In this document: positions 48,640 to 59,554 of the stretch, piece after piece | Layout of the letters: each line of letters opens with the position of its first letter | Position numbering within the stretch: the first letter of the stretch is position 1 | NCBI RefSeq assembly: GCF_025699485.1 | Contig: NZ_JANUXN010000004.1 | Span: forward strand, 1-64,000 | DNA length: 64,000 bases | From: Thauera carbonicopians | GTDB taxonomy: Bacteria; Pseudomonadota; Gammaproteobacteria; Burkholderiales; Rhodocyclaceae | Direction of reading: 5' to 3' | Translations under genes and position numbers: made by a program | Notes under the pieces: model-generated | Databases searched by the model: none | What the model was told of the DNA's origin: nothing | The model's input: the letters and a program-made list of their open reading frames with translations, nothing else

Positions 48640-50523
<1,884 letters not shown>

Positions 50524-50607
50524 ATGCCGCCGTCCGCGCCCGCGGTTCGCCCTGGCACGGCCATGCTTGCCGCTTAGGTGACGGCAAGGCATTGTGCACT
50601 GGAAACC

Positions 50608-52383
50608 ATGATGGCCAAGTCCCCGCTCTCCACCGCCCACGAGAACGATGTCCGGCACTGCCGCAGTCTCGTGTTCGTCCACCTGCTGGTCGCCTTGCTG
50701 TTCGGCGGCCTGCTGTGGACCGAACTGCGGCAGGTCGACCAGGCGTCGATGGCGGTTGCGCGCGAACGGGGCGAGACCCTGTTCCGCCTGGTCGAGACCA
50801 CGCGCGACTGGAACGCCAGCCATGGTGGTGTCTATGTGCTGACGACGGACGACAGCCAGCCCAACCCCCATCTCGCGCATCCCCGGCGCGACGTCGTCAC
50901 GCTGGACGGGCAGCGCCTGACGATGGTCAATCCGGCCATCATGACAAGGCAGCTCGCCGAACTCTCGGAGCGGGTCGGCGGCATCCGGCTGCACCTCACC
51001 AGCCTGCGCCCGCTGCGCCCGGCCAACCGGCCCGACCCCTGGGAAGCCGAGGCGCTGGCCGCGTTCGAGCGCGGTGTGCCGGAGCGCCTGGCGCTGGTCG
51101 ACACCGAGGCCGGCGCAGCCCATCGCTACATGGCGCCGCTGTACGTGGTCGAGTCCTGCCTGCAATGCCACGCTGCCGATGGCTATCGCCTCGGCGACAT
51201 CCGCGGCGGCATCTCGGTGACCATGCCCGCGGCCCCGCTGCTGGCCGTGCGCGACGCCCAGCGCCGGCGCGTCGCCGGGATGTTCCTGGCGGCTTTCGTG
51301 TTCGTGGCGGGGTCGATCCACTACGTCTTCGCCACCGCGCGGCGCCACGTGCGTGCCATCGCCCGCGTCAATGCAGAGCAGGAGCGGCTCATCGCGCAGC
51401 GCACCGGCGAGCTGGAGGCGAGCAACCTCGGGCTGGCGCGCGAAATCGATCGGCGCCAGCGTGACCAGCGCCGCCTCGCCGCCAGCGAGGCGCGCTACCG
51501 GGCGATCTTCGACAGCACGGCCGAGGGGATCATGCTGATCGACGACCGGATGCGGATCGTGCAGGTCAACCCGGCGTTCACTGCGATCACCGGCTACGGC
51601 GAGGACGAAGTGCGTGGCCGCGGGCTGGATCTGCTCGGGGCGGGGCGCCACGGGCAGGATTTCTTCGACGGCATCCGCGACGCGCTGGCCGATGGCGGGC
51701 GCTGGCAGGGTGAAATCTGGAACCGGCGCAAGAGCGGCGACGCCTATGTGCAGTGGATGTCAATCACGCGGGCCAGCCTGGCGGGCGAGGCTGAAACTTT
51801 CGTCGCGACGCTGACCGACATCACGCTGCGCAAGGAGGCTGAGCAGCGCATGCAGTACCGCGCCGATCACGATGCCTTGACCGGCCTGCCCAACCGCGCG
51901 CTGTTCCAGGACCGGCTCGATGCCGCGCTGGCGAAGATCCACCGCAGTGGCGGCCTGTTCGCGGTGCTGTTCATCGACCTCGACCGCTTCAAGGCGGTCA
52001 ATGACAGCCTGGGCCACCCGGCGGGCGACGCCCTGCTGATCGAGGCCGGCAGCCGGATCGCCGCCTGCGTGCGCGAATCGGATACCGTGGCCCGCTTCGG
52101 CGGCGACGAGTTCGCCGCCATCCTGCTCGAAGTGGGCGGCGCCGAGGATGCCCGGGAAGCGGCGCAGCGCATCTGCGCCGCACTGGCCCTGCCCTTCATG
52201 CTGGAGCAGGGCGAGGCACGGGTATCCGGTTCGGTCGGGATCGCGCTGTCGCCACTGCATGGCGAGGACCGCGCCAGCCTCGAAAGCTGCGCCGACCAGG
52301 CGCTCTACGCGGTGAAGCGGAAAGGCGGAGGGGGCTGGTGCGTATATCCGCCCGACGGCTGGCCGGCCGGCGAAAAGGCCTGA
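50608..52383 (+). CDS. Membrane diguanylate cyclase with periplasmic c-haem (Tll0287/DUF3365-like) and PAS domains
   Basis: 591 residues. First membrane helix (about 20-40); a periplasmic sensor domain ending in a c-type haem motif C184-L-Q-C187-H188; a second helix (~222-242); a short coiled coil; a PAS domain (~290-400, YRAIFDSTAEGIMLI); then a GGDEF domain with intact GGDEF (about 497-501) and the usual DALTGLPNRALF opening. The sensor domain is like the Tll0287/DUF3365 family. It probably makes c-di-GMP in response to redox state, NO or O2 sensed at the haem. ATG 50608 is used (GGA upstream); a GTG at 50578 is possible. Confidence 0.9.
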   Translation: MMAKSPLSTAHENDVRHCRSLVFVHLLVALLFGGLLWTELRQVDQASMAVARERGETLFRLVETTRDWNASHGGVYVLTTDDSQPNPHLAHPRRDVVTLDGQRLTMVNPAIMTRQLAELSERVGGIRLHLTSLRPLRPANRPDPWEAEALAAFERGVPERLALVDTEAGAAHRYMAPLYVVESCLQCHAADGYRLGDIRGGISVTMPAAPLLAVRDAQRRRVAGMFLAAFVFVAGSIHYVFATARRHVRAIARVNAEQERLIAQRTGELEASNLGLAREIDRRQRDQRRLAASEARYRAIFDSTAEGIMLIDDRMRIVQVNPAFTAITGYGEDEVRGRGLDLLGAGRHGQDFFDGIRDALADGGRWQGEIWNRRKSGDAYVQWMSITRASLAGEAETFVATLTDITLRKEAEQRMQYRADHDALTGLPNRALFQDRLDAALAKIHRSGGLFAVLFIDLDRFKAVNDSLGHPAGDALLIEAGSRIAACVRESDTVARFGGDEFAAILLEVGGAEDAREAAQRICAALALPFMLEQGEARVSGSVGIALSPLHGEDRASLESCADQALYAVKRKGGGGWCVYPPDGWPAGEKA

Positions 52384-52420
52384 TGCCGCCGGCGAGCACG
52401 TCGGCTGCCCAGCTTTTCCG

Positions 52421-52557
52421 TAGGAGCGTCTTCAACCCCGGGGGCGCCGAGCCGCGCATGCAGGTTGCAGGCCTGCCTAATCGGGAAGGGCCGCTATCGC
52501 AGCTCTGTTCGCGGCTCGGCGCCCCCGGCTCGGCGCCCCCGGCTGAAGCCGCTTGTG
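52421..52557. repeat. REP/BIME-like inverted repeat element
   Basis: Between the convergent diguanylate cyclase and HAD genes. GGGGGCGCCGAGCCGCG (52440-52456) is inverted at 52510-52526; GGCTCGGCGCCCCC is then repeated directly (52513-52526, 52527-52540). The outer parts AGCGTCTTCAACC and GGCTGAAGCCGCT are imperfect inverted copies of a GCGGCTTCAGCC core, the kind of sequence found in dispersed bacterial REP elements. Only one element is seen here, so family membership is inferred. Confidence 0.6.
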
Positions 52558-52649
52558 TCATTGGCAAGAGTAAATTGGGAGTCGAGAACGGAGTGCGGCA
52601 GGAAGTGACGCTTGACTCCCACGGGATGGTTTCTGGCGATAGATGGGCC

Positions 52650-53306
52650 TCAGGCTCCGAGCAGCGTGTCCGCAAGCGCTTCCGGACTGGCTGCAGCCTG
52701 CCAGTGCGCCGCCATGTCGCCGGCCTGCAGGCTGCCGTAGCCCCAGGTCGCGGCGATGAAGGGCAGGCGGTTGGCGTCGGCGGATTCGCCGTCTTCGGCG
52801 CGATCGCCGACATAGACCGCCTCTTCGCGCGGAATGCCGCGATCGGCGAGCAGGCGCGCGATCATCGCGGCCTTGTCGGGCAGGCGCGGTTCGAACATGT
52901 CCAGCGCGTAGACGGCGTCGAAATGATGCGCCCAGCCGAGATGCTGCAGGATCAGCCGCGTGGGGTGGAGGCGCTTGTTGGTGGCGATGGCGAGGCGGCC
53001 GCCGCCAGCCGCCAGCCGGGCCAGCATCTCGCCGACGCCCGCATAGGCGGTCGTCTGCAGGTAGCCGGTGCTGTCGTAGCTGGCCTTGAAACCTTCGGCC
53101 AGCGGGGCGATCAGCGCGGGGTCGGTGCTGCCCGCCAGCATCTGCAGGGTCTCGGTCAGCGGCGGGCCGACGATGGAGGCGTCGATCGTGCGTGCGGGGC
53201 TGCGGCCGGCAGTGGCGAAAGCGTCGCGGTAGCTGGCGAGAATGGCGGGTGCGGAGTCGATCAGGGTGCCGTCCAGATCGAACAGGATGTGCCGGTAGGC
53301 GGGCAT
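52650..53306 (-). CDS. HAD-superfamily phosphatase, phosphoglycolate-phosphatase-like
   Basis: 218-residue HAD-IA hydrolase. Motif I DLDGTLIDS (nucleophile and acid Asp), motif II T in IATNKR, Lys in PDKAAMI, motif III YVGDRAED. The helical cap between motifs I and II matches Gph-type enzymes that hydrolyse 2-phosphoglycolate or related small phosphates. ATG 53306 is used because it immediately precedes the core strand. Divergent from the membrane protein gene. Confidence 0.9.
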   Translation of the reverse strand: MPAYRHILFDLDGTLIDSAPAILASYRDAFATAGRSPARTIDASIVGPPLTETLQMLAGSTDPALIAPLAEGFKASYDSTGYLQTTAYAGVGEMLARLAAGGGRLAIATNKRLHPTRLILQHLGWAHHFDAVYALDMFEPRLPDKAAMIARLLADRGIPREEAVYVGDRAEDGESADANRLPFIAATWGYGSLQAGDMAAHWQAAASPEALADTLLGA

Positions 53307-53443
53307 GGCGGCGTCCAGGGCGAGCAGGACGCACATTCTACGGCTTCGCCGGCCGCGGCGCGGCGGCGCTCTGGTTGAAAGAAATCCTGACAGCGCGCTT
53401 CGGCCGGGCGCGCCATGCGGTATGTTCTGCGTCCTCCCGGTCC

Positions 53444-54493
53444 ATGCTCACCTCCTTTCTGCCGATGCCTCTGCTCAAGCACCGACTGTTGCGGTTCGTC
53501 GCCTTGGCGCGGCGCTATCCGGGCGTGATCGCGGCCTTCGGCTTCGTTTCCGGCGTGGCGAGCTTCTTTCTGGTCGATCGCCACGAGGGCTTTGCCCGCA
53601 TCATCGCGCTGGTGATGCTGCTCGGCTGGGTCTGGCTGGTGCTGGAGCGGATGCTGAGCGAGATGCTGCTCGACCGTTTCGGCCTGCGCCTGCCGGCGCC
53701 GGTGCTGCGCTATGCGACCCAGCTGATCCACCAGGAAAGCCTGTTCTTCGCCTTGCCCTTCTTCCTTGCCAGCACGTCGTGGAACAGCGGCCAGGCGGTG
53801 TTCACCGGCGGCCTGATCGTGGCGGCGCTGGTGGCGCTGCTCGATCCGATCTACTACCGCCGGCTTGCGCCCCGGCGCTGGCTGTTCCTCACTTATCACA
53901 CGTTGACGCTGTTCGTGGTGCTGCTGGTGGCGATGCCGCTGATCCTGCAACTGCCGACCGCGCGCAGCTACGAGCTTGCGCTGGGCATCGCGGTGTTGCT
54001 CGCCTTTCCTAGCCTGCTCGGCTCGATCACGGTGCCGCGCTGGTGGCGCGGGGTGCTGGTGGTGGGGCTGATGGGGGCGCTCGCGGCGACGGGCTGGCTG
54101 GCGCGGCTGTGGGTGCCGCCGGCCACGCTGCGCCTGACCGACGTCGCGCTCGCCAGCAGGATCGACGATGCGCAGCGGGCGCCGGCCGACAGCCTGGCCG
54201 AGATCGACGCCGCCCAGCTGGCGGCGCAGGGCCTCTACGCCTACACCGCGATCAGTGCGCCGCTGGGCCTGCAGGAGCGTGTGCAGCACGTCTGGCTCCA
54301 CGAAGGGCGCGAGATCGACCGGATCGCCCTCGACATCCGCGGCGGGCGCAAGGAAGGCTACCGCGCCTGGACGCACAAGCAGCGTTTTCCGGAGAATCCT
54401 GCCGGCCGCTGGCAGGTCAGGGTGCTGACCGGGGACGAGCAGATGATCGGTACGCTGCGCTTCCGCGTCAGTAGCATGCCGGCCGGCGGCTGA
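53444..54493 (+). CDS. Membrane protein, DUF5924/DUF2914-like
   Basis: 349 residues. About seven hydrophobic helices up to residue ~225, then a periplasmic C-terminal domain of ~120 residues with HVWLHEGREIDRIALDIRG and YRAWTHKQRFP, the pattern of DUF2914. Function unknown. ATG 53444 is used without a strong ribosome site; 53465 is the alternative. A single gene between a HAD phosphatase (divergent) and the PRPP-synthetase-like gene. Confidence 0.8.
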   Translation: MLTSFLPMPLLKHRLLRFVALARRYPGVIAAFGFVSGVASFFLVDRHEGFARIIALVMLLGWVWLVLERMLSEMLLDRFGLRLPAPVLRYATQLIHQESLFFALPFFLASTSWNSGQAVFTGGLIVAALVALLDPIYYRRLAPRRWLFLTYHTLTLFVVLLVAMPLILQLPTARSYELALGIAVLLAFPSLLGSITVPRWWRGVLVVGLMGALAATGWLARLWVPPATLRLTDVALASRIDDAQRAPADSLAEIDAAQLAAQGLYAYTAISAPLGLQERVQHVWLHEGREIDRIALDIRGGRKEGYRAWTHKQRFPENPAGRWQVRVLTGDEQMIGTLRFRVSSMPAGG

Positions 54494-54752
54494 GGGGCGG
54501 GGTCCGCCCATCTGCGCACCGGCGGGCTTCGCCTGCAGGCGAAGCCGTTCGTCCGGCAGCGGGAAACCGTCGTCCGCCTGCCCGAAACGGCCTTGCCGCA
54601 GCAGAGGAAATGTCCAGCGTGGCGTGCTTCTCGCCCGGGCTCATTTGATCCTTCAAACTGCGGAAGCCTGCGTGTAGCCTCCACTCGCCTGCCCGTATCG
54701 GCGCCTGCCTGCGTTTCGCGGCACCGCTGCGGCATTTGTTCGTGGAGTATTG

Positions 54753-55304
54753 ATGGATACCTTGCTGTTGCACTTCGACGATGAAACCCGGGAGGCGGAA
54801 CGCCTAGCCCGGGCTGTGGGCGTCGAGTGCGCGGTCATCGAGCGGCATCGCTTCCTCGATGACGAGCTTCATCTGCGGCTGCCCCAGTCCCTGCCGCGCA
54901 GGGTGGTCGTCTATCGCAGCCTGCATCGTCCCGACGAGAAGCTGCTGGAATTGCTGCTGCTGGTGCGCGCCGCGGGCCGGCTGGGCGCCGAGCACGTCAC
55001 GCTGGTCGCGCCCTGTCTCGCCTACATGCGGCAGGGCGACGAGGTCCTGCCCGGCGAGGCCGGCGGCCGGGACATCATCGGCAGTTTTCTCGCCGGCCTG
55101 TTCGACGTGGTGCTGACGGTGGATCCGCATCCGAACCGTGTCTCGTCGCTGGCCGAGGCCGTGCCGGTGCTGCATGCGCACGCCTTGCCGCGCGAGGCCG
55201 GCGCGGAGCAGGGGCCGAGCACCGAACTCGCCACCTACCCGGGCAAGGCGGCATGCCTTGCTCCCCGACTGGCGGAAGCCTTGCGCGCGATCCACACCGA
55301 TTGA
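54753..55304 (+). CDS. PRPP-synthetase-like protein, N-terminal domain only
   Basis: 183 residues that match the N-terminal half of ribose-phosphate pyrophosphokinases (ERHRFLDDELHLRLP, LLLLVRAAGRLGAEHVTLVAPCLAYMRQ, DVVLTVDPHPNRV). The C-terminal half, with the PRPP-binding loop (DD-VDTAGT) and the Rossmann fold, is missing. No in-frame or frameshifted continuation is seen downstream of 55304. The short tail LAPRLAEALRAIHTD closes it cleanly. GGAG lies 5 nt before the ATG. It cannot be a working PRPP synthetase by itself; it could be a regulatory partner or a remnant. The real prs is at 31307-32257. Confidence 0.72.
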   Translation: MDTLLLHFDDETREAERLARAVGVECAVIERHRFLDDELHLRLPQSLPRRVVVYRSLHRPDEKLLELLLLVRAAGRLGAEHVTLVAPCLAYMRQGDEVLPGEAGGRDIIGSFLAGLFDVVLTVDPHPNRVSSLAEAVPVLHAHALPREAGAEQGPSTELATYPGKAACLAPRLAEALRAIHTD

Positions 55305-55466
55305 GTTTCCCGCCCCGCCATGTGCCCGTCTTTGGTCGCGCAGGCGATGACGTTCAGAAGGCTTGGTGCTAGCATCCTGTCTTTCTGCATGGGCAGGAGC
55401 CCCTCGTCGCGCCGGCAAGGAGCCTCCTGTCCCGCGCGGCTTCGATGATCCACTGCGGGGAGAGGT

Positions 55467-56381
55467 GTGAAGCAATCGGTAAGGACCGTGGTATTTGCCG
55501 ACCTGACGGGGAGTACCGGTCTTTTTGAATCGGCGGGCAACATGATTGCCACGCGGCTCGTCACGCGCTGTACGCAGACCATCGGCCGCCATCTCACGCT
55601 CGCGGGCGGGCAGCTCGTGAAATACCTGGGAGATGGCGTACTGGTGCTGTTCGACAACACGCTCGCCGCCGTCGAAGCTGCTTCGCGCATGCAGGAGGTG
55701 CTGCGCGAGCAGGTGCCCGGACTGCCCCAGGGCGGCACGCTCGGCGTCAAGACCGGCATCGAGCGGGGCCCCATCGTCGAGCACGACGGCGACTGTTATG
55801 GCGATGCGGTGAATGTCGCCGCCCGGCTCAGCGACCGGGCCCAGCCGGGCGAGACACTGATCGGCGAGGCGGCTTTCGACGGCTTGCCGGAGGCTCAGCG
55901 GCTGGCATGCCAGAGCCTCGACCGCATCACGATCAAGGGCAAGGCCGAGCCGATGCGGGTGTGGCGCGTCGACTGGGCGCGCACCGCCGAATCGACGCTG
56001 GCCGCGAGCTTCGACTTCAACCAGTTGCTGGAAGACCGCCAGCCGATCCAGCGCATCGACATCGAGCGGCTGGACCAGCAGACGGTGCTGTATTCGGGCG
56101 AAGGGCCGCTGATCGTCGGGCGGGGCGAAGGCGCGGGCTTTGCCGTCGATGATCCCCGCGTGTCGCGCCGGCATGCGCGCATCGAATGGGCGGGCGGGCA
56201 ATGCACCTTCACCGACTTCAGCAGCAACGGTAGCTGGGTGCGCTATGCCGGTTCCTCCGCGCCCGTCGTGCTGCGCCGCGACAGTTGCGCGCTGTACGGG
56301 GCAGGGGAGATCGGCCTCGGCGCCCAGCCGGAAGACTTCACCGCGCCCACGCTCACTTTCCGGATCCTCGGCGAGGACTGA
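55467..56381 (+). CDS. Class III nucleotidyl cyclase fused to an FHA domain
   Basis: 304 residues, soluble. The N-terminal cyclase domain has both metal Asp (D12 in VFADLTGST, D56 in KYLGDG) and the transition-state pair N116/R120 in AVNVAAR, so it is probably active, most likely making cAMP. The C-terminal FHA domain (about 205-300) has GR, SRRHARIEW and SSNGSWV, the phosphothreonine-binding pattern. It starts with GTG after GGGGAGAGG. No Ser/Thr kinase is encoded in the window. Followed closely by the PAS-GGDEF-EAL gene. Confidence 0.9.
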   Translation: MKQSVRTVVFADLTGSTGLFESAGNMIATRLVTRCTQTIGRHLTLAGGQLVKYLGDGVLVLFDNTLAAVEAASRMQEVLREQVPGLPQGGTLGVKTGIERGPIVEHDGDCYGDAVNVAARLSDRAQPGETLIGEAAFDGLPEAQRLACQSLDRITIKGKAEPMRVWRVDWARTAESTLAASFDFNQLLEDRQPIQRIDIERLDQQTVLYSGEGPLIVGRGEGAGFAVDDPRVSRRHARIEWAGGQCTFTDFSSNGSWVRYAGSSAPVVLRRDSCALYGAGEIGLGAQPEDFTAPTLTFRILGED

Positions 56382-56498
56382 ACCGCGCCACGCGCCGGGT
56401 TGCATGCCCGTATCGGCGCTGCACGACTCGTGCAGTTTTACCGCGACGAATCCGCCATCAGGCGTCAAGCTGTACGCCGATTCAATGACTTGCGGAAC

Positions 56499-58811
56499 AT
56501 GAACTGTAAATGGCTGGGCGTCGCTCCTTCCATCGGGCGTGCATTGCGAATCGTCGTGCCCTACATGGTGGTGGCAGGGCTGTGGGTCGGGCTGTCCGAC
56601 GCCATCGCGCTGTGGCTCGCAGCCGATGCCACGATCTACGCCAGGCTGCAGACATGGAAGGGCGCGGTTTTCGTCCTTGCCACCGGGCTTCTGCTCCATG
56701 TCCTGATGCGCCGGCAATTCGCACGCATCGAGCGCTCGCGTGCCAAGGCACGCAACCTCGCCACGCGCTTGCGTCGAATGCTGGAGTCGCTCGACGACCT
56801 GATCTTCGTGTTCGACGACAAGCTGCGCTTTGCCGACGCCTACTATCCCGATCGCACGGAACTGCTGATGCCGCCCGAGCGCTTCATGGGCAAGGGGGCC
56901 GACGAGGTGGGCATGCCGGCCGAGATCGGCCAGGCGCTGCGGCGGACACGCGACGAGCGTTCGACGCAGTCGGTCGAGTACGCGCTCGAACTGCCGCGCG
57001 GGCGTTGCTGGTACAGCGCCAAGCTGTCGCCGATGGTCGACGAGGAGGGGCGCTTCGTCGGCGTGATCGCGGTGGTGCGCGACATCACCGGGCTCAAGGT
57101 CAGCGAGCAGCGCTTCCGCCGCCTGTTCGAGGATCTCGACAACATTGCCGTGCAGGGCTATGGCCCGGATCGCCGGGTGGTGTTCTGGAATACCGCGAGC
57201 GAGAAACTGTACGGTTATTCGCGTGAAGAAGCGGCCGGCCAGCGTCTGGAAGATCTGATCATTCCGCCGGCTGACCGTGACGCGGTGATCCGCCTGCACC
57301 GCAACTGGGTCGACAAGGGCGAGCCGATTCCGTCGGGCGAGGTCGAACTGCTCAAGCGTGATGGCGCGCTTGTGCCGGTGTTCTCCTGCCACAGCATGCT
57401 GCGCAACGAACTGGGCGAGGTGGAGATGTACTGCATCGACGTCGACCTGAGCGAGTTGCGCGAGACGCAGGCGCAGTTGCGGCGTGCGGCGACCCACGAC
57501 CCGCTGACCGGCTTGCCGAACCGCGTGCTGGCGCGGGACCGGTTCGACCAGGCGCTGGCGCTGGCCGAGCGCGAACAGACGCTGCTGGCGCTGCTGTTCG
57601 TCGATCTCGACCGTTTCAAGATCATCAACGACACCCTGGGCCACGGCGTGGGCGACCGCTTCCTGCAGGAGATCGGCCGGCGCTTGTCGGCCTGCCTGCG
57701 CGAGAGCGACACCATCAGCCGCCAGGGCGGCGACGAATTCCTGGTCGTGCTGTCGGGCCTGCGCGATCGCGGCGCGGTCGGCGCGATCGCGCAGAAGATC
57801 ATCGAGGCGGTGCAGCAGCCGTGCTACATCGACGGCCATGCGTTGAGTTGCTCGTGCTCCATCGGCATCGCCATACAACCGGGCGACGGCGCGGATTTCG
57901 ACAGCCTGCTGCTGCGTGCCGATACGGCGATGTACCAGGCCAAGGCGAGCGGCCGCAACGTCTTCCGCTTCTTCACCGCGCAGATGAACGTCGACGCACA
58001 CGAGCGCCTGACGATGCTGAATCATCTGCGCAATGCCATCCAGAACGGTGAGCTGGCATTGCATTATCAGCCCCAGATCGATCTCGCCAGCGGCCGGGTG
58101 GTCGGTGCGGAGGCGCTGCTGCGCTGGCAGTGCGCCGAGCTTGGGAGCGTGCCGCCGGCGTGCTTCATCCCGCTGGCGGAAGAATCCGGCCTGATCATTC
58201 CGATCGGGGAATGGGTGCTGCGCGAAGCCTGCCGCCAGGCCCGCGAGTGGCGCGATCAGGGGCTGGGGCTGGAGGCGATGGCGGTCAATGTGTCGGCGCT
58301 GCAGTTCCATCGCGGCGATCCGGTGGAAATGGTCGGCCGCATCCTGCGCGAAACCGGCCTGCCGGCCGCATGCCTGGAGCTGGAACTGACCGAATCGCTG
58401 CTGGTGCATGACGGCTCGGGCACGACGCTGGACACCTTGCGGCGGCTCAAGGCGCTCGGCCTGCGCATCGCGATCGATGATTTCGGCACTGGCTATTCCA
58501 GCCTCGCCTACCTGCGGTGCTTCCCGATCGACAAGCTGAAAATCGACCGCGCCTTCGTGCGCGACCTGGCCAGCGATCCCGATGATGCCGCGATCGTCAA
58601 CCTGATCGTCGACCTTGGCCGGATCCTGAAGTTGAAGATCGTCGCCGAAGGCGTGGAAGATCATGGCCAACTGGCTTTCCTGTGCGAGCGCGGCTGCAGC
58701 GAGGCGCAGGGCTATCTGTTCGCGAAGCCGATGGTGCCGGCGGAATTCGCCGCCTCTTTCGGGGTGAGCTTCCCGTTGCGGGGGCGGGGGGGCCTGCCGC
58801 ACGCGGCATAG
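56499..58811 (+). CDS. PAS-GGDEF-EAL c-di-GMP signalling protein
   Basis: About 770 residues from ATG 56499 (an in-frame ATG at 56400 would add 33). Two hydrophobic helices (about 10-60), two PAS domains (~90-210 and 215-335), a GGDEF domain with intact GGDEF (410-414), and an EAL domain with intact EAL at 538-540 plus the conserved ELTESLL and DDFGTGYSSLAYL. Both catalytic motifs are complete, so it could make or degrade c-di-GMP; in such fusions GGDEF often tunes EAL. A G-rich stretch encodes the last residues (LRGRGGLPHAA). Confidence 0.93.
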   Translation: MNCKWLGVAPSIGRALRIVVPYMVVAGLWVGLSDAIALWLAADATIYARLQTWKGAVFVLATGLLLHVLMRRQFARIERSRAKARNLATRLRRMLESLDDLIFVFDDKLRFADAYYPDRTELLMPPERFMGKGADEVGMPAEIGQALRRTRDERSTQSVEYALELPRGRCWYSAKLSPMVDEEGRFVGVIAVVRDITGLKVSEQRFRRLFEDLDNIAVQGYGPDRRVVFWNTASEKLYGYSREEAAGQRLEDLIIPPADRDAVIRLHRNWVDKGEPIPSGEVELLKRDGALVPVFSCHSMLRNELGEVEMYCIDVDLSELRETQAQLRRAATHDPLTGLPNRVLARDRFDQALALAEREQTLLALLFVDLDRFKIINDTLGHGVGDRFLQEIGRRLSACLRESDTISRQGGDEFLVVLSGLRDRGAVGAIAQKIIEAVQQPCYIDGHALSCSCSIGIAIQPGDGADFDSLLLRADTAMYQAKASGRNVFRFFTAQMNVDAHERLTMLNHLRNAIQNGELALHYQPQIDLASGRVVGAEALLRWQCAELGSVPPACFIPLAEESGLIIPIGEWVLREACRQAREWRDQGLGLEAMAVNVSALQFHRGDPVEMVGRILRETGLPAACLELELTESLLVHDGSGTTLDTLRRLKALGLRIAIDDFGTGYSSLAYLRCFPIDKLKIDRAFVRDLASDPDDAAIVNLIVDLGRILKLKIVAEGVEDHGQLAFLCERGCSEAQGYLFAKPMVPAEFAASFGVSFPLRGRGGLPHAA

Positions 58812-58849
58812 GGCTGCTATCCTTCGAAGCTTTTTTCGAGAAGCTTTCG

Positions 58850-59554
58850 ATGGAATCCGCTTTTCGCCGCGGCGCCCGGGAAGGGCTGCGCGATTTCCTG
58901 CCGCTGTCGGTCGGCCTGGTGCCCTGGGGGATCGTCACCGGCATCGCGATGCGCTCGATCGGTCTGACCGAACTCGAGTCGCTGGGCATGAATCTGCTGG
59001 TCTATGCCGGCACTGCCCAGCTCGGCACGCTGCCGCTGATCGCCGCCGGCGCGCCGCTGTGGCTGATCATGCTCACCGCGCTGGCGCTGAACCTGCGCTT
59101 CGTCATCTTCAGCGCGTCGATCGCACCGATGTTCGCCGGACGCAGCCTGTCCGAGCGCCTGGCCTCGAGCTATCTGCTGGTCGACGGCGTGTATGCGATC
59201 TGCGCCGACAAGGCACTGAAGTCCGACGACGTGCCCTGGCGCTGGGGCTACTTCATCGCGCCGTCGATCTTCAACTGGATGATGTGGCAGCTCTTCGTCG
59301 CCTTTGGCGTGTTCGGCGCCGATTTCGTGCCGCGTGACTGGTCGCTGGAATTCATGGTGACGATCGCGCTGATGGTCATGGTGCTGCCGATGCTGCGCAC
59401 GCGGCCGATGCTGGTCGCCGCACTGGCCGGCGGCCTGGGCGCCGTGCTGCTGCGCGGCCTGCCGCTGCGCCTCGGTGTGGTGGCCGGCATCGTGGTCGGC
59501 ATCGGTGCCGGCTTCATCGCCGAACGCTGGCAGCAGCGCGGGAGGGCGGCATGA
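58850..59554 (+). CDS. azlC: AzlC-family branched-chain amino-acid exporter subunit
   Basis: 234-residue inner-membrane protein with five or more helices; REGLRDFLPLSVGLVPWGIVTG, VYAGTAQLG and ALNLRFVIFSASIAP are typical AzlC. It works with the small AzlD subunit, encoded next with a 4-bp overlap (ATGA), to export branched-chain amino acids. An imperfect inverted repeat (58824-58850) surrounds the weak ribosome site. Confidence 0.94.
   Translation: MESAFRRGAREGLRDFLPLSVGLVPWGIVTGIAMRSIGLTELESLGMNLLVYAGTAQLGTLPLIAAGAPLWLIMLTALALNLRFVIFSASIAPMFAGRSLSERLASSYLLVDGVYAICADKALKSDDVPWRWGYFIAPSIFNWMMWQLFVAFGVFGADFVPRDWSLEFMVTIALMVMVLPMLRTRPMLVAALAGGLGAVLLRGLPLRLGVVAGIVVGIGAGFIAERWQQRGRAA

Noticed and set aside
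54804-58802. Minus-strand open frame of 1332 codons
   Set aside because: It is antisense to three clear plus-strand genes, made of low-complexity Arg/Gln/Asp/Val sequence, and has no family motif. Long antisense frames are expected at this G+C content.
58824-58850. Inverted repeat CGAAGCTT...AAGCTTTCG before azlC as a riboswitch or attenuator
   Set aside because: The arms are short and imperfect, and no alternative fold or leader gene is visible. It may hide the ribosome site, but nothing more can be supported.
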